DNA of 64,000 nucleotides from Methylomonas sp. (GTDB lineage: Bacteria; Pseudomonadota; Gammaproteobacteria; Methylococcales; Methylomonadaceae). Under the pieces are notes generated by a model that ran no database searches, was not told the DNA's origin, and saw nothing but the letters and a program-made list of their open reading frames with translations. Each line of letters begins with the position of its first letter. The first letter of the stretch is position 1. The stretch covers positions 1 through 64,000 of the forward strand of contig PESC01000058.1 of the NCBI GenBank assembly GCA_002929135.1. The letters are read 5' to 3'. The position numbers and the translations under genes are program-made. Shown here one piece after another: positions 20,830 to 32,091 of this stretch.

Positions 20830-23709
20830 CTACTTTTCCGGGATTGCCCCCATTTGTTTCAGCGCCTGCTCGATCGACAAACTGATGGCCGATATCTGCG
20901 CCATCAGCTCATCCATCATCGCCTGATTACCTGACGGGTGTTGCTGCCTCAGGCGCTCGATCAGCAAGGTCTGTTGATCCTGATATTGGCTAATCCGCTG
21001 TAACAATGCCGGGTCAAAGCCATCTCCCGCCTGAACACGCAGCAACCACTGCCCTAGGTGCGATCGTTTGGGGTTCATGACCGGCCAACGCGGCGGTGCG
21101 TCGGTCGTGTGCTTGACTGCTTCCTGCAAGAGTTTCAGCCAGTATCGCTGCTGTATGCCCAGCAACAGCAACTGTTTTTGCTGCTGGGACAGCGTCAATT
21201 CTGATACGCGCTGCCAGGCGGGCGGATTTTTGAAGCGCATGGCCCATTCGAACAGATCATCGCCCGGCATGGCCCGGGCAACGGCATTGCCCTGCAACAG
21301 TTCGCAGCCCAGAACCGACAACACGACACCATGATCGATTTGCTCGACACCCTCGGCGATCACATTGCGCTTGAAGGCCTTGGCCAGCCCGATCACACTC
21401 TCGACGATGGCCTGGTCGTCCGGGTCGTCGATCATGTTGCGCACGAAACCTTGATCGATCTTCACCGTGTTGATGGTCAGGTGACGCAAATGCGTCAGTG
21501 ACGAATAGCCCGTGCCGAAGTCGTCCAGGGCGCTGGGTACGCCCAACTGGTAATGACACTGTTTCAAAATTTCGCCGACGGCAATCAAGTCGTCGAGCAC
21601 GCTGCTTTCCAGAACCTCCAGTTCCAACTGTTTGGACGATACCGCCGGATACTCGGATAGCATGCTGTCCAGCGTGACCAGGAAGTTTTGCCATTGCAAA
21701 AAACGTGGCGACACATTGACGCCAACCTGCAACACCAGGCCTTTTTCCATCCAGGCCTGCAACTGCTGAAAGGTTTGGCGGATGACCCAGATGCTGATGT
21801 CGATTTCAAGCGGCGTCGATTCGATGATGGGCATGAATTCGCTCGGCCCCAGCAGACCACGTTCCGGGTGCTGCCAGCGAATCAAGGCTTCGGCGCCCAC
21901 CACTTTGCCGGTTCGGCTATTGATCTTCGGTTGGTAGTAGAGGCAGAACTGGCTTTGCGCCATGGCATCGCGAATATCGGCCAACGCTTGCTGCAAGCGT
22001 CCGAAACCAGCATGCTGGGAGAGCCGCTGATGCTCCAGTAACGGCTGATAAATGCGATAACAATTCCGGCCCGCCAGCTTGGCTTGGTACATGGTCTGAT
22101 CGGCATGGCGCAGAAGAATGTCAGGGTCTTCGTTGTCGAGCGGGTAAAGCGTGACGCCGCTGCTGGCGGCGATGCGAATGCGGTGGTCATCGAGCAGGAA
22201 CGGTTCGGCCAGCGCAGTGTGTATCCGCTTCAGCGCATCCTCACACTGTTGCGGCGATTGCAGGTTTTCGAACAACAGGGCAAATTCATCGCCACCCAGG
22301 CGGCAAACCGTGTCGCACTCGCGCAGATTGGCCTTGATGCGCTCGGCAACCTCGACCAGCAGATCATCCCCCACTTGATGGCCGTAGGTATCGTTGACCT
22401 GCTTGAAACCATCGAGGTCCAGATAACACAGGGCCAGCAAGGATTCGGTACGCTTGCAGTGCGAAATGGCCTGGCGGAACCGGTCGGCAAACAAGGTGCG
22501 ATTGGGCAATTGGGTCAGAGCGTCGTAATGCGCCAGAATCTCCAGGGCTTGTTGCTGCTCCTTGCTTTCGGTGATGTCGGAAAACAGGCCGACGTAGTGA
22601 GCCGCCTTGTCACTGCTGTCGCGTAGCGCCGAGATCGTCAGCAATTCGGCATACAGCTCGCCGCTTTTCTTGCGGTTCCAGATTTCACCTTGCCAATGGC
22701 CCTGTTCGTTCAGTGCATGCCACATTTGGGCATAGAACTCGGCATCATGGCGACCGGATTTCAGCATGCTCGGATTGCGGCCTATGGCTTCGTTGCGATC
22801 GTATCCGGTGATTTGGGCGAACGCGGCGTTGACATCGATGATTTTGGCATCGACGTCGGTGATGATGATGCCTTCATGGGCGTCGGAAAACACTCTGGCT
22901 AACAGGCGCAGATTCTCCTCGGCTTTTTTGTTGCTGCTGACATCCTGCAACAACACCACGAAGCGATCGGAGTCGGCCTGGTAGCAGTCGGTCATGAACC
23001 ACAGATCCAGGCCATGGGCGCAGGTTTCGAAACGCTTGGCAGTTTGTGAATGTTCGACCTCGGCAAAATGATCGAGCCAGCTGCGCTGGCTGCCCGATGC
23101 GACAGAAGACGCCGTTTTGCCGAGCCAGTCGTTGCGGCGAATGCCGGTCATTCGCTCGAATGCCGGGTTGAGTTCGAGATAGCGGTAATCGATGATGCGG
23201 CCTTCGCCATCGCGAATCGCCTCATGCAGCACGAAGCCCAGCGACATGGTGTTGTACAGCAATGTCAGATCAGTCTCACAGCGTTGGTGGCGGCCAATCT
23301 CGCGGCGCAGTCGAACGATCCCGTAAACCAGCACGATCAGAACCGAAAGCACGGCAGCCATGGCGTGCGGCAAAAAGCCGTTCCAAGCAGCCAAGCTCCG
23401 ATCGTTGCCGACGGGGGATTTGTCAGCGTTGCTCAGGCCATGTGCAAACAGGTTCACCGCCAGGGCCGAATCGGAAAATGCTGCCAGCGGCTGAGGCTCA
23501 ATGGCAGTGGCCTTGCCGGAACCCAATCGCTGCAAAAGCCATTCCGATTGAGAGAACCATTCCGAATTCGAGCCGCTCAGCGACGCACAGTCGTTGCTGA
23601 ATACCACATTGACCGGCTGGCGGGGTCGTGCTTCGGCCTCGACCATACCAGTCAAAACCGCTAAAACGGTCAGAAAAAGTACAGGGGGTATTTTCGTTTT
23701 TGCTTGCAT
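20830..23709 (-). CDS. Membrane PAS-PAS-GGDEF-EAL protein (c-di-GMP turnover) with C-terminal CZB-like tail
   Basis: About 959 residues. A signal or first TM (FLTVLAVLTGMVEAEA) and a second TM near residue 120 enclose a periplasmic part of about 80 residues. Two PAS domains follow (NPAFERMTGI; ...IIDVNAAFAQITGYDRNEAIG). The GGDEF domain has an intact GGDEF (about 472-476) and an I-site RECD five residues upstream. The EAL domain has intact AEALIRWQ (about 607) and LDDFGTGYSS. Both enzyme motifs look complete, so cyclase and phosphodiesterase activity are possible. The last 100 residues (SHLGQWLL...YQDQQT) recall a CZB zinc-binding domain, but most metal ligands are not evident. ATG at 23709 precedes the signal; a GTG 72 nt upstream is in frame. 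Confidence 0.9.
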   Translation of the reverse strand: MQAKTKIPPVLFLTVLAVLTGMVEAEARPRQPVNVVFSNDCASLSGSNSEWFSQSEWLLQRLGSGKATAIEPQPLAAFSDSALAVNLFAHGLSNADKSPVGNDRSLAAWNGFLPHAMAAVLSVLIVLVYGIVRLRREIGRHQRCETDLTLLYNTMSLGFVLHEAIRDGEGRIIDYRYLELNPAFERMTGIRRNDWLGKTASSVASGSQRSWLDHFAEVEHSQTAKRFETCAHGLDLWFMTDCYQADSDRFVVLLQDVSSNKKAEENLRLLARVFSDAHEGIIITDVDAKIIDVNAAFAQITGYDRNEAIGRNPSMLKSGRHDAEFYAQMWHALNEQGHWQGEIWNRKKSGELYAELLTISALRDSSDKAAHYVGLFSDITESKEQQQALEILAHYDALTQLPNRTLFADRFRQAISHCKRTESLLALCYLDLDGFKQVNDTYGHQVGDDLLVEVAERIKANLRECDTVCRLGGDEFALLFENLQSPQQCEDALKRIHTALAEPFLLDDHRIRIAASSGVTLYPLDNEDPDILLRHADQTMYQAKLAGRNCYRIYQPLLEHQRLSQHAGFGRLQQALADIRDAMAQSQFCLYYQPKINSRTGKVVGAEALIRWQHPERGLLGPSEFMPIIESTPLEIDISIWVIRQTFQQLQAWMEKGLVLQVGVNVSPRFLQWQNFLVTLDSMLSEYPAVSSKQLELEVLESSVLDDLIAVGEILKQCHYQLGVPSALDDFGTGYSSLTHLRHLTINTVKIDQGFVRNMIDDPDDQAIVESVIGLAKAFKRNVIAEGVEQIDHGVVLSVLGCELLQGNAVARAMPGDDLFEWAMRFKNPPAWQRVSELTLSQQQKQLLLLGIQQRYWLKLLQEAVKHTTDAPPRWPVMNPKRSHLGQWLLRVQAGDGFDPALLQRISQYQDQQTLLIERLRQQHPSGNQAMMDELMAQISAISLSIEQALKQMGAIPEK

Positions 23710-23898
23710 CGCCAGGGCCTTGGGGAAATCCCATTCCGGTGATTGAGGGTATGCGTAGGCGAGCACCCTATCGCTCGTCACGCTGCTTTCGACATGACCC
23801 AGCCGCGTTTTGGCGGCGGGATGCCGGGTTTTCTTGGGTTAAAATGCTGCGCTGAATCTTGCCATAAGCTCTCAATCACCGCCTCGCAAAACTACCAC

Positions 23899-24645
23899 AT
23901 GAACATTTCATTTGAAATTGTCCCAAGAAGCCTCGACGCCTTTGACCAGCAGTATGCCTTCGCCGAAAGCCTGGGAACTGACATCACGGTCATCAACGTA
24001 CCCGATATTCAACACTTCGACACCCGCAGTTGGCAATTGGCATCGCGCGTCGATCGCAGCCGGTACCGCTTCATCCCGCATTTTCGCGCCATAGACTTCA
24101 AAATAGAAAGTGGCGAGCTGTTCCGTATCATCGAAACCCATCAACTCGATAGCGTATTGCTGGTGTCCGGCGACCCGCCGGAAGGCTTGAAGCGGGCTTA
24201 TTACAACACCGATGTCGTCGACCTGATACGCGCCGTGCGCCAGCGCTTTCCCTCCCTCCACATCTATGCCGGGTTCGACCCGCACCGTAGCGGTATTCAG
24301 GACGAATGCGACTACATCCAGCGCAAGGCCGATGCCGGTGCACAAGGGTTTTTCTCGCAGCCGTTTTATGACAGTCGAATGATCGAAATATACAGCGAAC
24401 AGATGAACGGCCTGGAAACCTATGTCGGCATCAGCCCCATCACCACCCAGGCCTCGATGAATTACTGGGAAGTCAAAAACAAGGTCAAATTCCCTAAAGG
24501 TTTTTCACCCGATTACGACTGGAACGTGGCATTCGCCAACCATGTCATCCAAACGGCGATGCAACAGGGTCTGAACGTGTATTTCATGCCCATCCGCATT
24601 GATCTTGAGCGGTATTTCAAAGCCTTGCATACATTTGCCGGGTAG
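23899..24645 (+). CDS. Short MetF-like methylenetetrahydrofolate reductase family protein
   Basis: 248 residues with a TIM-barrel pattern related to 5,10-methylenetetrahydrofolate reductase. It begins MNISFEIVPRS, resembling the SFEFFPP start of MetF, then has VNVPDIQ-type and LLVSGDPPEG segments (MetF: RGD.P), YAGFDPHRSG, and GAQGFFSQPFYD, equivalent to MetF's GAD..ITQ.FFD. It is about 50 residues shorter than E. coli MetF (296). The family catalyses flavin-dependent methylene-THF to methyl-THF reduction, but this divergent short form could act on another folate or pterin. ATG at 23899 is in a 190-nt gap from the divergent GGDEF/EAL gene. It is a possible C1-metabolism companion to fhs. Confidence 0.75.
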   Translation: MNISFEIVPRSLDAFDQQYAFAESLGTDITVINVPDIQHFDTRSWQLASRVDRSRYRFIPHFRAIDFKIESGELFRIIETHQLDSVLLVSGDPPEGLKRAYYNTDVVDLIRAVRQRFPSLHIYAGFDPHRSGIQDECDYIQRKADAGAQGFFSQPFYDSRMIEIYSEQMNGLETYVGISPITTQASMNYWEVKNKVKFPKGFSPDYDWNVAFANHVIQTAMQQGLNVYFMPIRIDLERYFKALHTFAG

Positions 24646-24786
24646 GTGGCAGCGGCGTATTTGCATCAGCAGGCACCCGTCACACTCCAGTCGTTCGGCT
24701 TTATCAACGCACACGATTGCCGTTAAAATGCGGGCAGCCTCCTAGTTCATACTCCAACCTTTTCTTTTCGACCCAGCCCCCAACCC

Positions 24787-26448
24787 ATGTCCAGCAACGA
24801 AGAAACCCTCGCGCCAGCCAATTTCATTCGCCACATCATCGCCGAGGATTTGGCTGCCGGTAAAAACGGCGGCAAAGTCGCCACCCGCTTTCCGCCGGAA
24901 CCCAACGGTTACCTGCACATCGGCCACGCCAAATCGATCTGCCTAAACTTCACGCTGGCTGCCGAAAACAACGGCACTTGCAATCTGCGCTTCGACGACA
25001 CCAATCCGGAAAAGGAAAGCATCGAATACATGGAATCCATCGCCCGCGACGTGGCCTGGCTGGGCTTTCAATGGGCGGGTAAGTACCATGCCTCCGATTA
25101 TTTCGAAACCCTGTACGACTATGCCGTGCAATTGATAAAACAGGGTGACGCCTACGTTGACAGCTCGACGCCCGAACAAATGCGCATGGATCGCGGCACC
25201 TTGACCGAACCCGGCCAGGCGAGCATCGACCGCAACCGTGCCATCGACGACAACCTCGACCTGTTCCAGCGTATGCGCGCCGGTGAGTTCGCCGACGGCC
25301 AGTACGTGTTGCGTGCCAAAATCGACATGGCTTCGCCCAACATCAACCTGCGCGATCCCGTCATCTACCGTATCCGCCGCGCCCACCATCATCGTACCGG
25401 CAACGCCTGGTGCATCTATCCGATGTACGACTACACCCATTGCCTGTCGGACATGCTGGAGGGTATCACCCACTCGATCTGCACACTGGAGTTCGAAGAC
25501 CACCGCCCGCTGTACGACTGGGTGCTGGATAAACTGAATACTCCGTGCCATCCGCAACAAATCGAATTCGCCCGTTTGCAACTGGAATACACCATCGTCA
25601 GCAAACGCAAACTGCTGCAACTGGTAACCGAAAACCACGTTTCCGGCTGGGACGACCCGCGTATGCCCACCATTTCCGGCCTGCGTCGCGCCGGGGTGCC
25701 CGCAGAGGCCATCCGCAATTTCTGCGAACGCATTGGTGTCACCAAGAAAAATGCCTGGATCGAAATGAGTTTTCTGGAAACCTGCATTCGCGACGACCTG
25801 AATGAACGCGCCCTGCGGGCCATGGCGGTATTAAAACCGCTGCGGGTAATTGTGACTAACTGGCAAGACGGCAAGACTGAAACCTACCAAATGGCCAACC
25901 ATCCGCAAAAACCGGCGTTGGGCAGCCGTGAGGTGGCATTTGGCAAGGTGATTTTGATCGAGCAGGACGATTTCATGGAAAATCCGCCCAAAGATTTCAA
26001 ACGCCTGGTGCCGGGCGGCGAGGTACGTTTGCGCGGCAGTTACGTCATCCAATGCAAGGAGGTCATCAAAGATGCTGCCGGTAACGTCATCGAACTGCGC
26101 TGCACTTACGACCCGGCCACACTGGGCAAGAACCCCGAAGGCCGCAAAGTTAAAGGCGTGATTCACTGGGTATCCGAACAACACGCCCTGCCAGCCGAAA
26201 TCCGCCTGTACGACCGCTTGTTCAGCCACCCCAACCCGGACACGCTGGACAACTTCCTTGACGGCATCAACCCCGATTCACTGGACGTCTTGGCGAATGC
26301 GCGTGTCGAAGCCAGTTTGGCGGATGCAACAGCGGATGCCCGCTACCAGTTCGAACGTACCGGCTATTTCTGCGTCGATGACATCGACAGCAAACCCGGA
26401 AAACTGGTGTTCAACCGGACGGTAAGCTTGCGGGATGGCTGGGCGTGA
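24787..26448 (+). CDS. glnS: Glutaminyl-tRNA synthetase
   Basis: 553 residues, as E. coli GlnS (554). It charges tRNA-Gln in the cytoplasm. It has the class I signatures [15 protein letters not shown] (HIGH) and [10 protein letters not shown] (KMSKS equivalent). Other family blocks are [24 protein letters not shown] loops, and the two C-terminal beta-barrels ending with [14 protein letters not shown] and [15 protein letters not shown] at 24787 is the family start. It is monocistronic; a palindromic repeat follows about 30 nt after the stop and may act in 3'-end formation. Confidence 0.97.
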   Translation: MSSNEETLAPANFIRHIIAEDLAAGKNGGKVATRFPPEPNGYLHIGHAKSICLNFTLAAENNGTCNLRFDDTNPEKESIEYMESIARDVAWLGFQWAGKYHASDYFETLYDYAVQLIKQGDAYVDSSTPEQMRMDRGTLTEPGQASIDRNRAIDDNLDLFQRMRAGEFADGQYVLRAKIDMASPNINLRDPVIYRIRRAHHHRTGNAWCIYPMYDYTHCLSDMLEGITHSICTLEFEDHRPLYDWVLDKLNTPCHPQQIEFARLQLEYTIVSKRKLLQLVTENHVSGWDDPRMPTISGLRRAGVPAEAIRNFCERIGVTKKNAWIEMSFLETCIRDDLNERALRAMAVLKPLRVIVTNWQDGKTETYQMANHPQKPALGSREVAFGKVILIEQDDFMENPPKDFKRLVPGGEVRLRGSYVIQCKEVIKDAAGNVIELRCTYDPATLGKNPEGRKVKGVIHWVSEQHALPAEIRLYDRLFSHPNPDTLDNFLDGINPDSLDVLANARVEASLADATADARYQFERTGYFCVDDIDSKPGKLVFNRTVSLRDGWA

Positions 26449-26480
26449 TAGGGCGAAGGAATGGGCTTTTATTCGGCTTC

Positions 26481-26526
26481 ACCCCTCGCTTCGCTCTCCC
26501 ATCAGGGAGAGGGTAGGGTGAGGGGT
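26481..26526. repeat. Palindromic intergenic repeat (second copy of CTCTCCC/GGGAGAG family)
   Basis: ACCCCTC ... CTCTCCC-atca-GGGAGAG ... GAGGGGT forms a two-part stem-loop. The inner CTCTCCC/GGGAGAG core is shared with the element at 10181-10201. It sits between glnS and the 3' end of the merR gene, where no terminator is otherwise seen, so it may be used as one. Confidence 0.65.
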
Positions 26527-26618
26527 ATCAATAGGACAGTGATTTAGCGCCAAATCCTTAGCTGTTTTAGCGTTGCGCAAGTAGCTGCCGAATTCAGATT
26601 ACGCTGAACAATTGGCTT

Positions 26619-26972
26619 TTACTTGAGCAATTCCAGAATATCTTCCAGTTCGCCTATCATTTGATGAATCAGATGCTTGGTACGCAAAGCATCTTCTTTA
26701 GCGTGATCGCTAACCAAGTGGGCTTTTGCCCCGCCTATCGTGTAGCCTTGCTCGTAAAGCAAAGCGCGAATTTGCCTTATCAGCAGTACATCATGGCGCT
26801 GGTAGTATCGGCGATTGCCGCGCCGCTTGACCGGGCTTAACTCGCTGAACTCCTGCTCCCAATAACGCAGTACGTGCGGCTTTACCCCGCAAAGTTCGCT
26901 GACTTCGCCTATGGTGAAGTAACGCTTAGCCGGTATGACCGGCAACTCGTTGTTATGACTGGGTTCCAGCAT
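26619..26972 (-). CDS. MerR-family transcriptional regulator downstream of ihfA
   Basis: 117 residues. The N-terminal winged-helix MerR motif ([44 protein letters not shown]) is complete. A single coiled-coil helix follows ([22 protein letters not shown]) with no effector-binding domain or metal cysteines. Proteins of this type lie directly after ihfA in many gammaproteobacteria; their targets are mostly unknown. The ATG overlaps the end of ihfA by 20 nt, so the two are translationally linked. It is the last gene of the leftward translation cluster. Confidence 0.9.
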   Translation of the reverse strand: MLEPSHNNELPVIPAKRYFTIGEVSELCGVKPHVLRYWEQEFSELSPVKRRGNRRYYQRHDVLLIRQIRALLYEQGYTIGGAKAHLVSDHAKEDALRTKHLIHQMIGELEDILELLK

Positions 26973-27252
26973 AAGCTTCCACTCTGGCTTTCAGTTTTTG
27001 ACCGGTTCTGAAGGTGACGACACGCCGAGGCGTGATGGGAATTTCTTCACCAGTTTTAGGGTTTCTGCCAGGACGACCGCTTTTGTCACGCAGCTCGAAT
27101 TTTCCAAAACCGGAGAGTTTGACCTGCTCGCCCGTTTCCAGGGCACCTTTGATTTCCTCGAAGAACAATTCGACGATTTCCTTGGCTTCACGCTTGTTCA
27201 GCCCCAGGTCTTCAAATAATTTTTCGGCAATGTCTGCTTTGGTTAATGCCAC
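26953..27252 (-). CDS. ihfA: Integration host factor subunit alpha
   Basis: 99 residues of the HU/IHF family, which bends DNA as an IhfA-IhfB heterodimer and assists sigma-54 activators such as NtrC. Typical segments are [45 protein letters not shown], and the DNA-intercalating arm [24 protein letters not shown] prefer GTG at 27252, giving the usual (M)ALTKA start with GAGG 8 nt upstream. A GTG two codons earlier overlaps the pheT stop. It follows pheT directly, as in E. coli. Confidence 0.96.
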   Translation of the reverse strand: MALTKADIAEKLFEDLGLNKREAKEIVELFFEEIKGALETGEQVKLSGFGKFELRDKSGRPGRNPKTGEEIPITPRRVVTFRTGQKLKARVEAYAGTQS

Positions 27253-27254
27253 GA

Positions 27255-29630
27255 TCACGCCCTCAATTTTGCATCCAGGTTGACTGCCAGTTTTTCCAGC
27301 AGCCGGGAAAATATAGCATCGATTTCCACGTCGGTTAGGGTCTGGGAAACATCCTGCATGCTCACGCTCAAGGCCACGCTTTTGCAGCCGTCTTCAACGC
27401 CTTTGCCTTGATAAACATCAAAAATCACGGTTTCGCGTATGGCCGGTTCCCGGCAGTTTTCGATACAAGTGAGGATGTCGGCAGCCGATACGCTTTGTTT
27501 GACCAGTAAGGCCATATCACGACGAACCGACGGAAATTTGGATAGCGCCGCGAATTTTGCAATGGTTTTGTCAAGCACCGCATCCTGCTCCAGCTCGAAC
27601 AGGAATACCGGGCTGTCGAAACCAAGCGACTTCTCCAGATTGGGGTGCAACATACCCAGCAACCCGACAACGCTGCCGTTCCCGGTGACGATTTCGGCGC
27701 ACTGCCCAGGATGCAGCGCCGGATGCTGCGCCGCACGGAAGTTGAATTTCCCGGCAGACAGCGCCAACAAGACTTCGACATCGGCCTTGATGTCGAAGAA
27801 ATCGACATTGCGTAGCGTTTCACCCCATTGCTCAGCGTTTACGCTGCCCAAAACCAGACCCGCCAACATGGCTTGCTGCCGGGTTTCGCCTGCGTCGGCT
27901 ATGAAGCGCAAACCCGATTCGAACAGGCGCAGCCGGTTTTGTTGGCGGTTGAGGTTGTAAATCGCCGCAGGGATGAGACCACACCACAGCGAGGTGCGCA
28001 TGATGGCCAGTTCCGATGAAATCGGATTTTGAATGCGAATGGGGCGTTCGCCCGGTGCAATGAGGTTTTGTATCGCCTCATCGACGAAGCTGTAGGTGAT
28101 GGCTTCCTGGTAGCCGCGATCGACCAGACAATCCTGTAGCCTGGACAAGGGCAAACGCGCTTCCGGCGCTTTGCCCAGCTCTGAACGCATCAGCAAGCTG
28201 TTGCTGGGCAAGTTGTTGTAGCCGTAGATTCGACCGATTTCTTCGAGCAGATCTTCCTCGATGGCAATGTCGAAGCGAAAACCGGGGGGCCTTATCTGCC
28301 AGCCGTCAGCCATGCTCGTCACTGCCATGCCCAAGCCTTCGAACAAGGCGCTAATGTCGCTGTCGCCCAGTTGTATGCCCAGCATTTTTTCAATACGCTG
28401 TTTACGTAGCGCCACGGGATTACGCGCAGGCAGATGCGCTTCGCTAACCTGGTTATTGATAGGGCCGGCATGGCCACCCGCGATGTCGAGTATCAACTGC
28501 GTGGCGCGTTCGATGGCCCGCGTCTGCAAGGTGAAATCGACACCGCGCTCGAATCTGTGTGACGAATCGGTATGCAGACCAAACTGCCTTGCCTTGCCAG
28601 CCAGCCTCAGCGGATTGAAAAACGCGCATTCCAGGAAAATAGCGGTGGTTTGATCTGACACCGCGCTATCACTACCCCCCATGACGCCTGCCAATGCCAG
28701 CGCCCGCGTTTGATCGGCAATCACCAGAGCCTGGCCGTCGAGCGCCAGGGTCTGGTCATTCAGCAATGCCAAAGACTCGCTCTTGCGGCTGGTTCTGACG
28801 CAGATCGGGGCCGTCAGCTTGTCGGCATCGAAGGCGTGTAACGGCTGACCAAGTTCGAGCAACACGTAATTGGTCACATCGACGACAGGACTCAGGCTGC
28901 GGATACCTGAGCGGCGCAAGCGCTCCTGCATCCAGAGCGGTGTTACCGCGTGAGGGTTGATGCCTTTGATGAGGCGACCAAGATAAAGCGGGCAGGCTTC
29001 CGGCTGTTCGATGACGACGTCCAAGGTTTCATCATGGCTTTGCTCAACGGCTTGAACGACGAGCGCGGTGAAGCTGTGTTTGTTGATGACGGCAATTTCA
29101 CGGGCAATGCCTTCAATGCTGAGGCAATCGGCACGATTGGGGGTCAGACCCAGTTCGATGAGGTTATCGTCGAGCGACAGATAATCGCGGATGTCGTTGC
29201 CAACCGGCGCATCGGCAGGTAGTTCCATGAGTCCGCTGGCGTTGCTTGCAATACCCAGCTCGGTTTCAGAACACAACATGCCGAACGATGCCTCGCCGCG
29301 CAGTTTCGATTTCTGAATTTTGAAATCGCCCGGCAGTACGGCGCCTATCAGGGCCGCAGGCACTTTCAAACCAGGGCGAACATTGCTGGCACCGCAAACG
29401 ATTTGCAGCGGCTCACCGGTTCCGACATCAACCTGGCAGACTTTCAGCTTGTCGGCATTGGGATGCTGAACCGTGGTCAGCACTTCGCCAACGACGACAC
29501 CGTTGAATACGGCGGCAACCGGAACGACCGCATCGACTTCCAGACCCGCCATGGTCAGTTGCTCGACCAGAGTGGCGGTATCGACCGACGGATTGACCCA
29601 TTCCCTCAACCAGGCTTCACTTACTTGCAT
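27255..29630 (-). CDS. pheT: Phenylalanyl-tRNA synthetase beta subunit
   Basis: 791 residues, close to E. coli PheT (795). The beta subunit of the alpha2-beta2 enzyme carries tRNA binding and editing. Seen are the N-terminal EMAP-like tRNA-binding domain ([18 protein letters not shown]), the B3/B4 editing domain ([22 protein letters not shown]), B5 (GLGMAV...[24 protein letters not shown]), and the C-terminal anticodon-binding FDX-ACB domain ([13 protein letters not shown]). It is 15 nt downstream of pheS and touches ihfA. Confidence 0.97.
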   Translation of the reverse strand: MQVSEAWLREWVNPSVDTATLVEQLTMAGLEVDAVVPVAAVFNGVVVGEVLTTVQHPNADKLKVCQVDVGTGEPLQIVCGASNVRPGLKVPAALIGAVLPGDFKIQKSKLRGEASFGMLCSETELGIASNASGLMELPADAPVGNDIRDYLSLDDNLIELGLTPNRADCLSIEGIAREIAVINKHSFTALVVQAVEQSHDETLDVVIEQPEACPLYLGRLIKGINPHAVTPLWMQERLRRSGIRSLSPVVDVTNYVLLELGQPLHAFDADKLTAPICVRTSRKSESLALLNDQTLALDGQALVIADQTRALALAGVMGGSDSAVSDQTTAIFLECAFFNPLRLAGKARQFGLHTDSSHRFERGVDFTLQTRAIERATQLILDIAGGHAGPINNQVSEAHLPARNPVALRKQRIEKMLGIQLGDSDISALFEGLGMAVTSMADGWQIRPPGFRFDIAIEEDLLEEIGRIYGYNNLPSNSLLMRSELGKAPEARLPLSRLQDCLVDRGYQEAITYSFVDEAIQNLIAPGERPIRIQNPISSELAIMRTSLWCGLIPAAIYNLNRQQNRLRLFESGLRFIADAGETRQQAMLAGLVLGSVNAEQWGETLRNVDFFDIKADVEVLLALSAGKFNFRAAQHPALHPGQCAEIVTGNGSVVGLLGMLHPNLEKSLGFDSPVFLFELEQDAVLDKTIAKFAALSKFPSVRRDMALLVKQSVSAADILTCIENCREPAIRETVIFDVYQGKGVEDGCKSVALSVSMQDVSQTLTDVEIDAIFSRLLEKLAVNLDAKLRA

Positions 29631-29645
29631 GATTCAATCCACCGC

Positions 29646-30790
<1,145 letters not shown>

Positions 30791-30799
30791 AGCGACGTT

Positions 30800-31162
30800 T
30801 CAGGGTTTGCTTTGATTGGCGATGGCGACTTTGGCGATTTCGGCAAAAGCATCCATGTCGCGAACGGCCAAGTCGGCCAGCACTTTGCGATCGATGGCGA
30901 CATTGGCCTTGTTCAGGCCATTGATCAAACGGCTGTAGGAAATACCGCACAGACGGGCCGCCGCATTGATGCGGACTATCCACAAAGCTCTGAACTGGCG
31001 TTTTTTCTGCTTGCGGTCGCGGTATGCATACTGACCGGCCTTGATGACCGCTTGTTTGGCAACGCGATAAACCCGGCTGCGGGCACCATAGTAACCTTTG
31101 GCCAGTTTTAAAATTTTCTTGTGTCTTGCTCTGGCTGTAACGCCACGTTTTACTCTAGGCAT
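30800..31162 (-). CDS. rplT: 50S ribosomal protein L20
   Basis: 120 residues, one or two longer than E. coli L20. It is essential for early 50S assembly and, in E. coli, represses rpmI-rplT translation. The N-terminal basic extension [19 protein letters not shown] and the globular part [15 protein letters not shown]...[13 protein letters not shown] are fully conserved. It lies 30 nt after rpmI in the usual order. Confidence 0.98.
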   Translation of the reverse strand: MPRVKRGVTARARHKKILKLAKGYYGARSRVYRVAKQAVIKAGQYAYRDRKQKKRQFRALWIVRINAAARLCGISYSRLINGLNKANVAIDRKVLADLAVRDMDAFAEIAKVAIANQSKP

Positions 31163-31192
31163 GTTCTACTCTCTTCAAAAAAACCGGTTGAA

Positions 31193-31390
31193 TCAACTAT
31201 ATGGCAGCATTTTGGCTACCAAAGGCGTATCTGAAGGATGCAAAATTGCCGTTTTACGCAGTTGTCGTTTACGTTTCGTCGATTTTTTAGTCAGGATGTG
31301 GCGCTTATGCGATTGCTTGTACTTGAAGCCCCCTGAACCGGTCTTCTTGAAACGCTTGCTGGCGCCGCTATGGCTTTTCAGTTTTGGCAT
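31193..31390 (-). CDS. rpmI: 50S ribosomal protein L35
   Basis: 65 residues, the normal length. The sequence [20 protein letters not shown] and the tail [16 protein letters not shown] are family signatures. It lies between infC and rplT with a 155-nt leader after infC. In E. coli that region carries the L20 operator; I did not verify a pseudoknot here. Confidence 0.97.
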   Translation of the reverse strand: MPKLKSHSGASKRFKKTGSGGFKYKQSHKRHILTKKSTKRKRQLRKTAILHPSDTPLVAKMLPYS

Positions 31391-31545
31391 TTGTTTTCTC
31401 CAAAGATAAAAATTAAAGGCTCCCTGAGATCGAAACCCAATGAGGCAAAATGCAAGGCCCCATACGGTTCGCGCATCGAAACGTCCGATGCATCATCAAT
31501 TCCATCCCTGAATTGACTCAGCCGTTTACCAAACCGGCGAATGAC

Positions 31546-32070
31546 TTATTTTCTTTTCCTGGATCCCATAACCATGACCATCTGCCGACCTTCCAGTTTG
31601 GGAAACTGCTCGACCACGGCAACTTCATCGAGATCGGTTTCGATGCGCTTCAACAACTCGATACCCAGCTCGCGATGGCTGAGTTCTCGGCCTTTGAAAC
31701 GTACGGTGATTTTGGTTTTATCGCCGTCTTCCAGGAACTTGATCAAGTTACGTAACTTGACCTGGTAATCGGCTTCTTCCGTGCCAGGGCGGAATTTGAC
31801 TTCCTTGATCTGTATCTGTTTCTGCTTTTTCTTGGCAGCTTGCAGTTTCTTGTTTTGTTCGAACTGATATTTGCCAAAGTTCATCACCTTGCATACCGGG
31901 GGATCGGCATTTGGCGATATTTCGACCAGATCCATATTGGCATCGTAGGCTTGTTGCAGCGCGTCGTTGATTGAGACGATACCGACTTGTTCACCATCGG
32001 CGCCGATCAACCGAACCCGTCGAGCGGTAATTTCAGTATTCAGGCGCGTTGAATCTTTTTTAGAGCTGAT
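31546..32070 (-). CDS. infC: Translation initiation factor IF-3, non-canonical ATC start
   Basis: 174 residues when started at ATC 32070. It binds 30S subunits, checks the start codon-anticodon pair and prevents subunit joining. Family blocks: [47 protein letters not shown], the linker [23 protein letters not shown], and C-terminal [18 protein letters not shown]. No ATG or GTG lies upstream of the conserved N-terminus. GGAGG sits 7 nt before ATC, which begins the expected N-terminal sequence ([13 protein letters not shown]). E. coli infC uses ATT for autoregulation, so ATC fits the same mechanism. A TTG at 32010 would cut off a conserved region. Confidence 0.93.
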   Translation of the reverse strand: MSSKKDSTRLNTEITARRVRLIGADGEQVGIVSINDALQQAYDANMDLVEISPNADPPVCKVMNFGKYQFEQNKKLQAAKKKQKQIQIKEVKFRPGTEEADYQVKLRNLIKFLEDGDKTKITVRFKGRELSHRELGIELLKRIETDLDEVAVVEQFPKLEGRQMVMVMGSRKRK

Positions 32071-32091
32071 ACCCTGTCCTCCAGTTGGTTT

